A stretch of 64,000 bases of DNA. Source: Leptolyngbyaceae cyanobacterium JSC-12. Its GTDB lineage: Bacteria; Cyanobacteriota; Cyanobacteriia; Leptolyngbyales; Leptolyngbyaceae. The first letter of the stretch is position 1; each line of letters starts with the position of its first letter. The stretch spans positions 1,200,723 through 1,264,722 of the forward strand of contig CM001633.1 of NCBI GenBank assembly GCA_000309945.1, in the 5' to 3' direction. The notes under the pieces are model-generated. The model was not told where the DNA came from. It was given only the letters and a program-made list of their open reading frames with translations, and ran no database searches. Of this stretch, positions 26,287 to 35,807 are shown one piece after another. The translations under genes were made by a program, and so were the position numbers.

Positions 26287-27921
26287 TCATTCCAGAGAAT
26301 TCATTCTGTTCACCTCAGAGTGTCCTTTGGGTCTCTCCGCGCTCCCATTGCGATTCAGCGCAGCAATTTCTGGCTGATGAAAACTTGCGACAAAGTCCAT
26401 CAAAGAACTTAGAGGTGGTAACTCGTTGCCAGAGCTTTCAGCGATCGCAGGAGTTAGAGTAGTGGTTAAGGCAGTTCCAGAGGTAACCCGCTTACCAAAG
26501 TAGGGATGGGAATAGATAGTCAGCGTTTGGTTTTTGGATGTTACCAATATTGTTTGAGTCGGTGCTTGAAAAAAAGTCGCCTTTTTAAGTAGCATTTCGC
26601 AACTTGCTGGAAGCTGAATTCCCTCTGCTTTAGCCATAAACTGACGAAGTGCCGTTTCCAAGTTCTCGGCTACAGGCACTAACTTCTCGGCACCAGTTGC
26701 ATCTTCCTTACACAGAAGCTTCCATAACGCCAGCAAATTCTCATGAGCACCTGCTGCATCCTTAAATGGCAAGATGGCTACATAGGAGGCAAGAAAGAGT
26801 TCGTCATCGCTCTGCATTTCAAACGTCAAAGTTGTTCGGCGACGTCCAACCCGAATGTTTGGAGGAGGCAACCGAATTTGATACCGCCGCGCTAGCTGAC
26901 AATAAGTTGCAGCCAAGGCATAGTGAGCCTCCCCATCAAATTCTGTATCCACCATCAATCGAACTGTGGGAGGCGTCTCATGGAAAAACAATCGGAGTCG
27001 TTCAGTGGTGAGATGGTAGATTTCGCTTTGATCTCCATTCGGACTGAGATCCACCCATTCGCACAAAATACCTTCAGTTTTAACGCCAAACCGGAGGACT
27101 CCATGCAGCTTTGCCCCTGTGAGGGTTGCTCCACTCAAATCCGAACCTGCCCAATCAGCTCCAATTAAGCTCGCCCGTGTCAGATCGGCATGAACCAGGA
27201 TTGTACCCAGCAGGTTAGCGTAGCTGAGATTTACACCCGTTAAGTTGGCTCCGCTCAAGCGCGCCCCGCTCAGGTCTGCCCAGCTCAGATCTGCCCCGCT
27301 TAAATCTGCCCAGCGGAGATTGGCTCCAGTCAAATTAGCTCCCCGTAAATTGGCTCGGCTGAGGTTTGCTTGCCGCAGTTCTGTATAACTTAAGTCAGCT
27401 CCACTAAGGTCAGAACTGCTGAGGTCGGTTCCATGCAAATTTGCCTGGCTGAGATTGGCTGAGGTAAATGTTGCCCATTTCAGACTTGCCCGACTAATGT
27501 TGGCATGGCTCAAATTCGCCTGTCTGAGCTTAGCATCTTTCAAATCGACACCAGACAAATTTGCAAAGCTAAGGTTTGCCTCGCTTAATTCGGCTCTTGC
27601 CATCTCTGCTCTAACGAGGGAAGCCTGACGCAGTTCTGCATGGCTGAGATCTGCCAGGGTCAAGTTTGCCACATTCAGGTTGGCTTCTTCTAAGTTGGCT
27701 TTACTGAGATTGGCTCCGCTGAGCTTTGCCACGTTTAATTTGGCTTTGCTGAGATTGGCTTCACTGAGGTTGCTGCCACATAAATTTGCCACACTTAGGT
27801 TTGCGCCGTTTAGGTTAGCTTTGCTCAGGTTGACTCCGCTCAGGTTGGCTTCGCTGAGTTTTGCCGCCGGAAAATCCCGTTCACCTGTGGCGTACTGTTT
27901 TAGAAGGTCGTCGGAGTTCAT
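26287..27921 (-). CDS. Pentapeptide-repeat protein with an uncharacterised C-terminal domain
   Basis: A 544-residue protein. Residues ~20-285 are about 50 tandem A(N/D)LSx units (for example [20 protein letters not shown]), which fold into a right-handed quadrilateral beta helix. From ~290 the repeats stop and a mixed alpha/beta region follows: [40 protein letters not shown] and [21 protein letters not shown] do not recognise that domain. No signal peptide or membrane segment is present. In cyanobacteria such proteins are common; most have no known role. Confidence 0.9.
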   Translation of the reverse strand: MNSDDLLKQYATGERDFPAAKLSEANLSGVNLSKANLNGANLSVANLCGSNLSEANLSKAKLNVAKLSGANLSKANLEEANLNVANLTLADLSHAELRQASLVRAEMARAELSEANLSFANLSGVDLKDAKLRQANLSHANISRASLKWATFTSANLSQANLHGTDLSSSDLSGADLSYTELRQANLSRANLRGANLTGANLRWADLSGADLSWADLSGARLSGANLTGVNLSYANLLGTILVHADLTRASLIGADWAGSDLSGATLTGAKLHGVLRFGVKTEGILCEWVDLSPNGDQSEIYHLTTERLRLFFHETPPTVRLMVDTEFDGEAHYALAATYCQLARRYQIRLPPPNIRVGRRRTTLTFEMQSDDELFLASYVAILPFKDAAGAHENLLALWKLLCKEDATGAEKLVPVAENLETALRQFMAKAEGIQLPASCEMLLKKATFFQAPTQTILVTSKNQTLTIYSHPYFGKRVTSGTALTTTLTPAIAESSGNELPPLSSLMDFVASFHQPEIAALNRNGSAERPKGHSEVNRMNSLE

Positions 27922-28127
27922 GCAAGCATTCCTTTGCGATTATCCCAAGCGATTCTTTCATCAGGATTCCCACGGATTCACCTTAAGTGCTCCATTGTCA
28001 TTCTTAATTGAAGAATTTAAGAAGCAACAACTTGGAGAACCTATTTTAGTCCTAAATCCAGTTAGAACGGGTGGTAATTAATGGGAACTAGATCAATCTT
28101 ACGTTGAGTCATTTTGTGAAGCATACG

Positions 28128-28973
28128 ATGAATATCGGAATTGTTGGACTTGGATTAATTGGCGGCTCCCTTGGGTTAGATCTGAGATTGCAGGGATACC
28201 GACTCATTGGCATCAGTCGTAAAATTCAGACCTGTGAGCGGGCGATCGCGCTAGGAGCGGTGGATGAGGCGGGAACGGACTTGAGTTTGATGCAACAAGC
28301 CGATGTCATTTTCATTTGTACTCCGCTTGCTGTCATGGAAAGCACGGTTAAGGATCTGATTCCGCATCTTAAGCCAGAGGTGATTCTGACGGATGTGGGA
28401 TCCGTAAAGGGGTGGGTGATGCAGGATATCGCTCCCCTCTGGCATAACTTTGTCGGTGGACACCCTATGGCAGGCAAATCGGAAAGCGGAATTGACGTTG
28501 CCCAGCACAGTTTATTTGCAGGTTGCCCTTACGTCTTCACGCCTACCGAAACCACCCCACCCACAGCACTTAAGGTTGTTGAGGAATTGGTACAACTTCT
28601 GAATGCCCAAATTTATCACTGCTCCCCTGATGAGCACGATCGCGCCGTTGCCTGGATTTCCCATTTGCCTGTCATGATAAGTGCGAGTTTAATCGCGGCT
28701 TGCCGAGGCGAAGCAGATGCTAGTGTGCTCCAATTAGCGAAGGCGCTAGCAAGTTCTGGATTTCGCGATACAAGCCGGGTGGGTGGGGGCAATCCCGAAT
28801 TAGGCGTGATGATGGCGCGGTACAATACCCAGGCATTGCTGCAATCGCTCTATGCTTACCGAGACCAACTGGATCAGGTGATTGATCATGTCAAGCAAGA
28901 AAATTGGCAGGAATTAGAAACCCTTTTGCAACACAATAGCTGCGCTCGTCCTGATTTTGTAAAGAACGGATAA
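28128..28973 (+). CDS. tyrA: Prephenate/arogenate dehydrogenase
   Basis: A 281-residue TyrA that makes the tyrosine precursor by NAD(P)-dependent oxidative decarboxylation. The Rossmann start is MNIGIVGLGLIGGSLGLDLR, which fixes the ATG in preference to a TTG 24 bases upstream. VDEAGTDLSLMQQADVIFIC, GGHPMAGKSESGID (His of the active site) and AWISHLPVMISASLI follow. Cyanobacterial enzymes usually prefer arogenate and NADP. It is divergent from the pentapeptide gene and convergent with the ABC genes. Confidence 0.93.
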   Translation: MNIGIVGLGLIGGSLGLDLRLQGYRLIGISRKIQTCERAIALGAVDEAGTDLSLMQQADVIFICTPLAVMESTVKDLIPHLKPEVILTDVGSVKGWVMQDIAPLWHNFVGGHPMAGKSESGIDVAQHSLFAGCPYVFTPTETTPPTALKVVEELVQLLNAQIYHCSPDEHDRAVAWISHLPVMISASLIAACRGEADASVLQLAKALASSGFRDTSRVGGGNPELGVMMARYNTQALLQSLYAYRDQLDQVIDHVKQENWQELETLLQHNSCARPDFVKNG

Positions 28974-28987
28974 ACCAAGTTCCAGGA

Positions 28988-29887
28988 CTATGAGGGCGAT
29001 CGCTGCATCACTTCTAGATAAATATGCTCAAGTCGCACAGGTTGGCGAGAAATGGTATCGAGTGAAATGCCATCAAACAAATTAATAATTTCCTTCAATT
29101 CCATGGGTTTGGGTAACCAGAAGCCAAGATCGCTACCATAGCGACGGTGCGGAATGCGCAGTTCTTGAGCACGGGCGATCGCTTCCGCCTCTTGAGTCGT
29201 CTGGATCAGGAGAATCTCTTGAGCCGGAATGTGCTGGCGCAGGTCTGTCAGGCTCCCTTCTACCAAAATGTGTCCATCTTTGAGGATGCCAATGCAATCG
29301 CACAACCGTTCAGCTTCATCTAGCAGATGAGTGGTCAGCAGAATGGTAATGCCGTCCTTTTGCAATTGCCAAATTAGATTCCACAACTCAAACCGGGCTT
29401 CCAGATCTAGCCCTGTAGTGGGTTCATCTAAGATCAACAGTTTGGGCTGATGCACCAGCGCGATCGCCAGGCTCAATCGTCGCTGCATACCACCGCTGAG
29501 AGTTTCGGCAACACTATTGGCGCGATCGCTCAAGCCAACTGCATCTAAGCACGCCATGACTCGCTGAGTTTGGACAATCCCTTGTAGCCCATAAAGACTG
29601 GCAAAAAACCGCAAATTCTCCTCGCAGGTTAAATAGCGATAAAGCAATGTTTCTTGCGGAGCCACTCCAATCAGGTGCTTCGTTTGTTCTGAAACTGGGC
29701 TGTCATTAATGCGAATAATACCGCTATCTGCACGCAGGAGGTGACACAGAATGTTAATCGTGGTGGTCTTACCAGATCCGTTCGGTCCTAATAAACCGTA
29801 GATCTGCCCCGTAGAAACAACCAAGTTCAAATCGTGTAGAACGGCTCGTTGACCGTAGCTTTTATTGAGATGCTCAATCCTTAGCAC
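28988..29887 (-). CDS. ABC-2 type exporter, ATP-binding subunit
   Basis: A 299-residue ATPase with Walker A GPNGSGKTTT, Q-loop near VAPQETLLY, signature LSGGMQRRLSLA and Walker B KLLILDEPTTGLD, then the H-loop TTHLLDEAERLCD. The ~75 residues after the core suit DrrA/NodI/CcmA-like exporters. It starts with GTG. The permease gene is 61 bp upstream on the same strand, so the two make a complete exporter of unknown cargo. Confidence 0.92.
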   Translation of the reverse strand: MLRIEHLNKSYGQRAVLHDLNLVVSTGQIYGLLGPNGSGKTTTINILCHLLRADSGIIRINDSPVSEQTKHLIGVAPQETLLYRYLTCEENLRFFASLYGLQGIVQTQRVMACLDAVGLSDRANSVAETLSGGMQRRLSLAIALVHQPKLLILDEPTTGLDLEARFELWNLIWQLQKDGITILLTTHLLDEAERLCDCIGILKDGHILVEGSLTDLRQHIPAQEILLIQTTQEAEAIARAQELRIPHRRYGSDLGFWLPKPMELKEIINLFDGISLDTISRQPVRLEHIYLEVMQRSPS

Positions 29888-29948
29888 ATTGTCTGCCTCT
29901 GTTTTCTAGTAATAGAGCGCGATCGGGCATTGCCAATCGTCATCGCGA

Positions 29949-30740
29949 TCACAGTCTTCGTTCTACGTGTAACATCCGACGGTAAGACACCCAGCCTGCC
30001 CCTACCATTAACACGGCGAAAATTGCTAGAAATCCAAGGTGGGATGCAATTTCGGACACACTATTGCCTTCAGCTACAACCTTTGTCAACGCTTCGTTCA
30101 TGTGATAAATCGGATTGTATTGCGCTAAGTCCAGGAGCACTTTTGGGAAAATGAAAGCTGGCACAAACGCCCCGCCTAAAATCAGCAAGGGCACGCCAAA
30201 CGCTGCAACTAACGTGTTGACATCTTCCGTGCGACGAGCCAGTTGGGTTCCCAGAATAAAACCAACTCCTACATACGCCAAAATACTTAGTACAACAATC
30301 GTTGCTGCCAGGAGAGGGGAACCTTGGAAGACTGCGCCCAAACGAATGGCAACGGCAACGACTAACACAGTTTGCCCCAGGGCAATCGCACTGTGCGCTA
30401 GACAAATTCCCAAAAAGTAGGAAACCCCACTCAAAGGGCTGAGGAATAAACGTTTGAGAGTACGCTGTTCTCGTTCTGCTACCACCGTTGCTACACTGCC
30501 GCCCAGGCAACTAAAAAACAGGGCAGCACCGACCAGCGTTGCTGGGGCAGCCCGTTCCAGCGCCTGTCCCAGGGTTAGAGGCTCAGGCAAGGCGGTTTTA
30601 GAGCGCTCTGCAAAAATCAACCCATTCAGCAAAAGCACTGCGATTGGAAATACGACCCAAAAGATCAAACTCCGTTTGCGCCGTCTCAATTCTGTTAATA
30701 TCCGCCCAGCAACGGCGATCGTTTCGCGCCAGTATTTCAT
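29949..30740 (-). CDS. ABC-2 type exporter, permease subunit
   Basis: A 263-residue membrane protein with six predicted hydrophobic stretches and the ABC-2 signature region VNTLVAAFGVPLLILGGAFV followed by PAFIFPKVLLDLAQYNPIYH. The N-terminal cytoplasmic helix is basic (ELRRRKRSLIFW). It forms the exporter with the ATPase gene downstream. Substrate cannot be told from sequence. Confidence 0.9.
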   Translation of the reverse strand: MKYWRETIAVAGRILTELRRRKRSLIFWVVFPIAVLLLNGLIFAERSKTALPEPLTLGQALERAAPATLVGAALFFSCLGGSVATVVAEREQRTLKRLFLSPLSGVSYFLGICLAHSAIALGQTVLVVAVAIRLGAVFQGSPLLAATIVVLSILAYVGVGFILGTQLARRTEDVNTLVAAFGVPLLILGGAFVPAFIFPKVLLDLAQYNPIYHMNEALTKVVAEGNSVSEIASHLGFLAIFAVLMVGAGWVSYRRMLHVERRL

Positions 30741-30804
30741 TGCGATCGCTCACTCCAGCCACTGCTATCTCATCAACAACCTGCAAATTATAGCCTGCTG
30801 ATTT

Positions 30805-33378
30805 TCAAATGTTATTCCGGCAAGTCCATGGGGGTTGAGGCGAGTTCGGAGTTGCTTCGGTTGCTTCTGCCACTAAGTAGACGGAACCATCTGCTGCGAT
30901 CGTCCAGCCTTGAGCTTCGGTGATAGATAGTGGGGGAGATGAGGAAAGGGGAGGGAAGGAAGGAGAGGGAGGTAAAGTCCTGATACCCGAACCTCTGTAT
31001 CTTGCTCCATTTTCTTCATCATTCCAACGATCTTCTGGCTGCTGACTGCTGGCTGCTGACTGCTGGTTTCTCTCTGCTATCTCCTGCACCAAATCTGTCA
31101 ATGTTACTAAGGCGCGATCGCTACCAGAAAACCCTTCTTCCGGATTCGCAGGCAATCCACCCCGCCCGGTGATAATGAAGCGATTAGGTCGCTGGTTTGC
31201 TTGTGTATTAGGATTGCAGCTCTGAGCAATCTGGTTAGAGGGATCAACGAGATTAGTGGGTAAATTGATTAACCCTTGATTGGGGTCAATATTGAGGGAG
31301 TTGATGGTCACGGTGCCATTAATGCCGAATTGAGAACTGGCAGTAATGTCGCTAGAGGGGGTATCTTTGGGTTGAAACTTCAGTCCATAAATGCCTTTAG
31401 CAGTAATATCTACCCGTCCGCCGCTGCCTGCAAAGGCATTAGCGCGAATATCGCTGTTTTCCGATAAGACACCCACAATAAAGTCAGCATTAATCGTAAT
31501 GTTGCCGCCGCTGCTGTTGCCTCCAATTAAGCCTGCACTCGTGTTGATACGAGCATTCTGGCGGAGTTGCAATAATTGCGATTGAATCTGCAGGTTGCCG
31601 CCTTCCCCCAATAATGAGGTAGCCTCAAGAAAGGCGCGATCGCTCAACAGAATAGAATTTGCGACTAACTTTAAGTTTCCAGCATTTCCGGGACTCAACA
31701 CGCTCACACCTGCCCCATCTTCGGCAGTAAATGTTTGAGTCCTGATCTCCACATTGCCACCTTGCCGAATTCCATAGGCACTGATAGAGGTAGGTTTTCC
31801 CGTGCCTGGGGAGGTGCCACTAAGTTTGATTGAATCAGATGCCCAAACGGTAACATTGCCTCCACCTCCTAGTCCATTAGGACTGTTGCTATCAGCGGCA
31901 ATGCGTGCGCCTTGAGCCAGAGTTAGATTTTTAGTGATTAAGGTAAGGTTGCCTGCTTCACCGTTGCCCGTGACGCTGGCATTGGTAAAAATACCTGTAA
32001 CAAAGTCATTGTTGAGGGCAGGAGCGGGAATGGGTTGGCTGCCAATTAATTGCAGAGATTCGGAAGCATTGACAGTTAGGTTCCCGCCTTTGCCAAAGCC
32101 ATAGGTGGCATTGGAGATTTGACCATTGTTGCGGACGATCAGGTTGCGCGTGTTAATCGTTAATGCGCCGCTGTCGCCTCTAGAGCCAACAAACGTACCA
32201 TTAAACAAGCCACTTTCACTCAGATCCACCATTTCAGAGGCATTGATCATCAGATCGCCAGCACGACCAGACCCAGCAGTAGTGGTGGCAATGTATCCGC
32301 CTTCTCGTAAGGTTAATTTGCCAGTGTTGATAATAATATTGCCTGCTGTACCAGAACCCAGCGTCAGGGATGAAATGATGTTGCGCACGATGCCTGGATT
32401 CAAGGTTCCTCCGGTTAAGGCTTGAAGCACTTCCACATAGTCGCTTCTACCTACCAGTTCAAGTGAGTCGGTTGCGGTGACTGTAATGTTGCCACCAGGC
32501 TGAGCACCAAGATTAAAGGAAGCAATGCGGAAATTGTCTGTAAAGCGAAGCGATCGCCCGTGGATCTGAATCGTGCCGCCAGGATTACCACTCGCCTCTA
32601 CCTCTGCCCCAATCAAACGAATCGTACCAAAGGATTGCGCCCCGTAAGCCAGAGCAAATCCTTGGGGAATCGCAGTCAGGCGAACATTCCCCTGACCCTG
32701 TACACTTCCCAGTTCAACTCGCCCTGCAAACGCAGTCACGTTGCCATTTTCCAGGGTCAGATCACCACCTACCAATGCTAAGGTTCGTCCTGGTTGCACA
32801 GCTAAGCCTACGGGTTGAGCAACGCCTGGAATAGAAGCCCGCGATCGATTCACAATCGCACCTGGCACCTGCCCAAATTGCAGCCCAATTGGAACATTAA
32901 TAGATAGCAGTGAGGAAGCAGATAAATTTGTGGCACCGAACTCACTGTCATCAGGAAATTGGAAAGTGTTGGCAGTCGTTGCCAGAAACGAGCCGCCCAT
33001 GCTGAGTTGGGCGTTTGCCCCAAAAACAATGCCATTCGGGTTAAGGAAAAACAGGTTCGCTGTGCCATTTGCCCGAATTAACCCATCAATGTTGGAAACC
33101 GAGTTTCCGGTAACACGAGTCAAAATAATTTGAATTTGCGGCGCGTTATTGAACCAGGCAACCCCACCTGTAGGCACGGAAAAGTCACGAAAGCTATGAA
33201 ATAAGTTGTTGCCCCGTATGGTGCCGCCGTCAATTACACAAACGGTACAGCCTGGAGTAACGCTGGAATTCACTGGGAGCGTGGTATCCGGAGTGATTTG
33301 CGCGATCGCAAAAGTCGGGTGGACTACAAAGCTAGCAACGCCACTGATCGCCCATATCCAGGAAGCCAAACATCTCAT
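30805..33378 (-). CDS. Secreted filamentous-haemagglutinin-type (TPS) exoprotein
   Basis: An 857-residue protein with a Sec signal (ending FAIAQ near residue 27). It has the TPS/haemagglutination N-domain: GGTIRGNNLFHSFRDFSVPT, RVTGNSVSNIDGLIRANGTA, NLFFLNPNGIVFGANAQLSM, the NPNGI motif included. Residues ~240-680 are beta-helix repeats (GNITINA-type). The tail carries a low-complexity Ser/Gln/Pro stretch and ends ...PWTCRNN. TPS exoproteins are exported through an outer-membrane TpsB pore; no tpsB lies next to it. Likely surface adhesin. An IS1-type element sits 114 bp upstream of the start. Confidence 0.9.
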   Translation of the reverse strand: MRCLASWIWAISGVASFVVHPTFAIAQITPDTTLPVNSSVTPGCTVCVIDGGTIRGNNLFHSFRDFSVPTGGVAWFNNAPQIQIILTRVTGNSVSNIDGLIRANGTANLFFLNPNGIVFGANAQLSMGGSFLATTANTFQFPDDSEFGATNLSASSLLSINVPIGLQFGQVPGAIVNRSRASIPGVAQPVGLAVQPGRTLALVGGDLTLENGNVTAFAGRVELGSVQGQGNVRLTAIPQGFALAYGAQSFGTIRLIGAEVEASGNPGGTIQIHGRSLRFTDNFRIASFNLGAQPGGNITVTATDSLELVGRSDYVEVLQALTGGTLNPGIVRNIISSLTLGSGTAGNIIINTGKLTLREGGYIATTTAGSGRAGDLMINASEMVDLSESGLFNGTFVGSRGDSGALTINTRNLIVRNNGQISNATYGFGKGGNLTVNASESLQLIGSQPIPAPALNNDFVTGIFTNASVTGNGEAGNLTLITKNLTLAQGARIAADSNSPNGLGGGGNVTVWASDSIKLSGTSPGTGKPTSISAYGIRQGGNVEIRTQTFTAEDGAGVSVLSPGNAGNLKLVANSILLSDRAFLEATSLLGEGGNLQIQSQLLQLRQNARINTSAGLIGGNSSGGNITINADFIVGVLSENSDIRANAFAGSGGRVDITAKGIYGLKFQPKDTPSSDITASSQFGINGTVTINSLNIDPNQGLINLPTNLVDPSNQIAQSCNPNTQANQRPNRFIITGRGGLPANPEEGFSGSDRALVTLTDLVQEIAERNQQSAASSQQPEDRWNDEENGARYRGSGIRTLPPSPSFPPLSSSPPLSITEAQGWTIAADGSVYLVAEATEATPNSPQPPWTCRNNI
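31037..31064. repeat. Tandem 14-bp repeat inside the exoprotein gene
   Basis: GGCTGCTGACTGCT occurs twice in a row, in the Ser/Gln-rich part of the exoprotein (residues around NQQSAASSQQ). It belongs to the class of short tandem repeats with a CTGACT core. Confidence 0.8.
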
Positions 33379-33483
33379 GACTCGGTCATTCTAAAAGCCA
33401 GACTGCTATTACTCTATGCACTAGTCAACGGAAAAATCAGAGCAAAAAAGGATGGCTTCGATAAAATTTTAAGCCGACGTAAA

Positions 33484-33492
33484 GAATCCGTA
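33484..33492. repeat. Target-site duplication, left copy (GAATCCGTA)
   Basis: The 9-mer GAATCCGTA is repeated directly after the right end of the IS1-type element, at 34344-34352. Nine bases is usual for IS1. Confidence 0.92.
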
Positions 33493-34343
33493 GGTAATGT
33501 TCTAGACATGGGGCTAAGGATCAGGGTAAATAGAATTACCAAATCAGTTAGGGTAGTTCAAAACGACTACGATGGTACTCGAACCTGTACACTGTCCCAC
33601 TTGCAACAGCACTAACATCGTCAAACATGGCAAGACGGCTGAAGGCAAACAACGATATAAATGTCGGAATTCCGAATGCACTCGCCATAGCTTTGTTCTG
33701 GAGTATTCCTACCGAGGTTACTTACCTGATGTGAAACAACAGATTTGTGAGATGGCACTCAATGGCAGCGGAATTCGCGATACTGCACGAGTACTCAGAA
33801 TTAGTCCGACTACTGTCATTGAAGAATTAAAAAAAGATCGTCATCTTGAACAGATCAATCGATCATTGTTGGAACAACTGGAGCCAACAGCTGTGACCAT
33901 TGCCAAACACATCGAAGAAGCCGAAGCAGACGAGATGTGGAGCTTTGTCCGGTGTAAAAAACAGGAACGTTGGCTGTGGCATGCCATTGACCATCAGACG
34001 GGGCAGGTATTGGCGTATGTGCTGGCAGACCATCAAGACCAAGCGTTGGTCGAGTTAAAAGCATTGTTAGCACCGTTTGGGGTTCAAACCTTTTATACCG
34101 ATGGATGGGGAGCCTATGCTCGCTTGTTCGATGAAGACCAGCATGTGGTTGGTAAACAGAATACACAGAAAATTGAGCGCAAGCATTTGACGTTACGAAC
34201 CCGAATTAAGCGATTAGCTCGCAAGACGATCTGCTTCTCCAAGTCCGAACGGCTACATGACATTGTGATTGGGTTGTTCATCAATCGCTATGAATTTGGA
34301 CGGGTAGTTTGACCTTATCGATCCCCATGTCTAGCACACTACC
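33493..34343. mobile_element. 851-bp IS1-family insertion sequence
   Basis: The ends GGTAATGTTCTAGACATGGG and (right end inward) GGTAGTGTGCTAGACATGGG match at 18 of 20. A 9-bp direct duplication flanks it. One intact ORF covers most of the element. It is inserted upstream of the exoprotein start. Confidence 0.94.
33572..34312 (+). CDS. IS1-family transposase, single fused ORF
   Basis: A 246-residue protein combining the InsA zinc-binding part (CPTCNSTNIVKHGKTAEGKQ then C..SEC) and HTH with the InsB catalytic part. DDE-type residues are probably Asp in EADEMWSFVRCKKQERWLW, Asp in FYTDGWGAY, and Glu in KIERKHLTLRTRIKRLARKT. In enteric IS1 the two parts are joined by a -1 frameshift; here they are already one frame. 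The reading frame is uninterrupted. Confidence 0.92.
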   Translation: MVLEPVHCPTCNSTNIVKHGKTAEGKQRYKCRNSECTRHSFVLEYSYRGYLPDVKQQICEMALNGSGIRDTARVLRISPTTVIEELKKDRHLEQINRSLLEQLEPTAVTIAKHIEEAEADEMWSFVRCKKQERWLWHAIDHQTGQVLAYVLADHQDQALVELKALLAPFGVQTFYTDGWGAYARLFDEDQHVVGKQNTQKIERKHLTLRTRIKRLARKTICFSKSERLHDIVIGLFINRYEFGRVV

Positions 34344-34352
34344 GAATCCGTA
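34344..34352. repeat. Target-site duplication, right copy (GAATCCGTA)
   Basis: Direct repeat of the 9-mer at the left end of the IS1-type element. Confidence 0.92.
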
Positions 34353-34368
34353 CCGGGGCGATCGCACC

Positions 34369-35253
34369 TCATACACCCAAATATCGTCGTAGAAAGTTCT
34401 CCAGTGTTTCTAGTTTAAGATTGAAGGTCGATTCGAGGGTAGCCACTTCTTCAGGGGTACAGAAAAACTCGTTTGCTAGCAGTGCCCGCAAGGTTCCCAG
34501 GGATGAACTGAGGTCACGGTTTACCCAATTAAGCACCCCCCGCAACCCATCAAACACCAGCAAGGGTGGATTCAGAATCCAGGGTTCACGATTAAACACC
34601 CGTGCAAAAATGTGGGGAATATCTTCTCGTTTAAGAATTTCTGGACCACCCACGGGGAAGATTTTGTTACGTGCCGCCTGCACCTGCACTGAATCCACTG
34701 CAATTTGAGCTAAGTCATCTGTGCTGATAACGGAGGAGCGGTTTTGGGGATCGCCAATCAAGAGATAAATGCCTGTTTGCCGGAACCGCTCTGCTAATGG
34801 CAACAGGTTGGAAGCAAATCCAGACGGGCGCAAAATTGTATAGGGTAAACCGCTTGTTTGGAGATATTTTTCAACCGCGAATTTGGCTTTGAATACGGGT
34901 GCATCTTCGTAACCGCGATCGCTGCCCAACACCGAAATAAACACGAAATGCTCAATATTTACCCCTTTTGCTGCATCAATCAGATCAATATTGGCGCGAT
35001 AATCCAGGGTTGCAGCCCCTCCTGAAGCCTCATTGGAGCCATGAGCACTAATGATGTATCGTGCACCCTGACAGGCTTTTTGAATATCCCGTTCCTGTTT
35101 CAAATCGCCAATAAACACTTCAGCTCCGCGATTTTCTAATTCAGCGAACTGAGATGTTAAACGCACAAAGGCTCGGACGGGTAAGTCACGCGATCGCAAC
35201 AGCCTGACGATGCGCTTTCCCAATCCTCCAGTAGCTCCGGTGACTAAATACAT
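34369..35253 (-). CDS. NmrA-like atypical SDR (NAD(P)-binding)
   Basis: A 294-residue Rossmann protein beginning YLVTGATGGLGKRIVRLLRS. It has the NmrA-like pattern: RAFVRLTSQFAELENRGAEV, FIGDLKQERDIQKACQGARY, VFISVLGSDRGYEDAPVFKA and LPYTILRPSGFASNLLPLAE. No YxxxK catalytic pair in the classical place is clear. Relatives in cyanobacteria (e.g. Ycf39) help photosystem assembly, others are regulators. Which subgroup this belongs to I cannot say. Confidence 0.85.
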   Translation of the reverse strand: MYLVTGATGGLGKRIVRLLRSRDLPVRAFVRLTSQFAELENRGAEVFIGDLKQERDIQKACQGARYIISAHGSNEASGGAATLDYRANIDLIDAAKGVNIEHFVFISVLGSDRGYEDAPVFKAKFAVEKYLQTSGLPYTILRPSGFASNLLPLAERFRQTGIYLLIGDPQNRSSVISTDDLAQIAVDSVQVQAARNKIFPVGGPEILKREDIPHIFARVFNREPWILNPPLLVFDGLRGVLNWVNRDLSSSLGTLRALLANEFFCTPEEVATLESTFNLKLETLENFLRRYLGV

Positions 35254-35410
35254 GGCAGTATGGGCAAATCATGAGTAAGCAGACTATTTCCTTCTACTAT
35301 GTCTGATTCTCCCCAGATAATCCACCCATCCACAGAGATAGCAATCCCATCCTTGTGGATCCCCCTCTTATTGACGATATCGATGTAGAGAGACTTAATG
35401 AAAAACGTAT

Positions 35411-35689
35411 TCACACTGCAATGGATGCAAATGATGGTATCAGAATGAAAATTGGAGGGTTTGGTAATTGCTGCTTGAGTTGACTAATTAATTCTGGTCC
35501 ATCTATTAGTATCTGATAACGGCGAGAGGGGATAGAAAAATCAATGATAGCAAGGTCAAAATCGCTGGCTTCTCGCATGAATGAATGGGCATCAGCAAAT
35601 GTAAAAACTTTATAGTGATGTTGCCGCAGCAGATGCGCTATCACAAAACACTAGGTGTCGTTATCGTCTACGATCGCAATTTGATGCAT
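35411..35689 (-). pseudogene. Broken response-regulator receiver
   Basis: The reverse strand reads MHQIAIVDDNDT, then an in-frame TAG at codon 13 (35651-35653), then CFVIAHLLRQHHYKVFTFAD, FDLAIIDFSIPSRR, DGPELISQLKQQLPNPPIFI, LIPSFASIAV and a TGA. That is strand 1 with the DD pair, the phospho-acceptor Asp in LAIIDFS, and strand 4 of a receiver. The last helix and strand 5, with its conserved Lys, are missing; after the TGA the frame continues as weakly receiver-like sequence. Two stops in one domain argue for decay. Sequencing error or read-through at TAG is possible. Confidence 0.78.
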
Positions 35690-35807
35690 AACGAGAGCTA
35701 TTAATCCTTACTAGGAATCGCTTGCCGCATACAAGGGGGTTAGCTTATCCACCACATGGCAGATGCTGTCAAGTTTTGCGATCACCCCCCTCTGACTAGA
35801 TTCCTTA

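Noticed and set aside
27021-27900. Tandem DNA repeats resembling a CRISPR or satellite array
   Set aside because: The periodicity is 15 bases and follows pentapeptide codons; no spacers are present.
32126-32425. ORFs antisense to the exoprotein repeats
   Set aside because: Produced by the repetitive beta-helix codons, not by independent genes.
33298-33615. 105-residue ORF overlapping the left end of the IS1-type element
   Set aside because: It runs across the IS boundary and over the adhesin gene start in the other strand; it is a chance frame.
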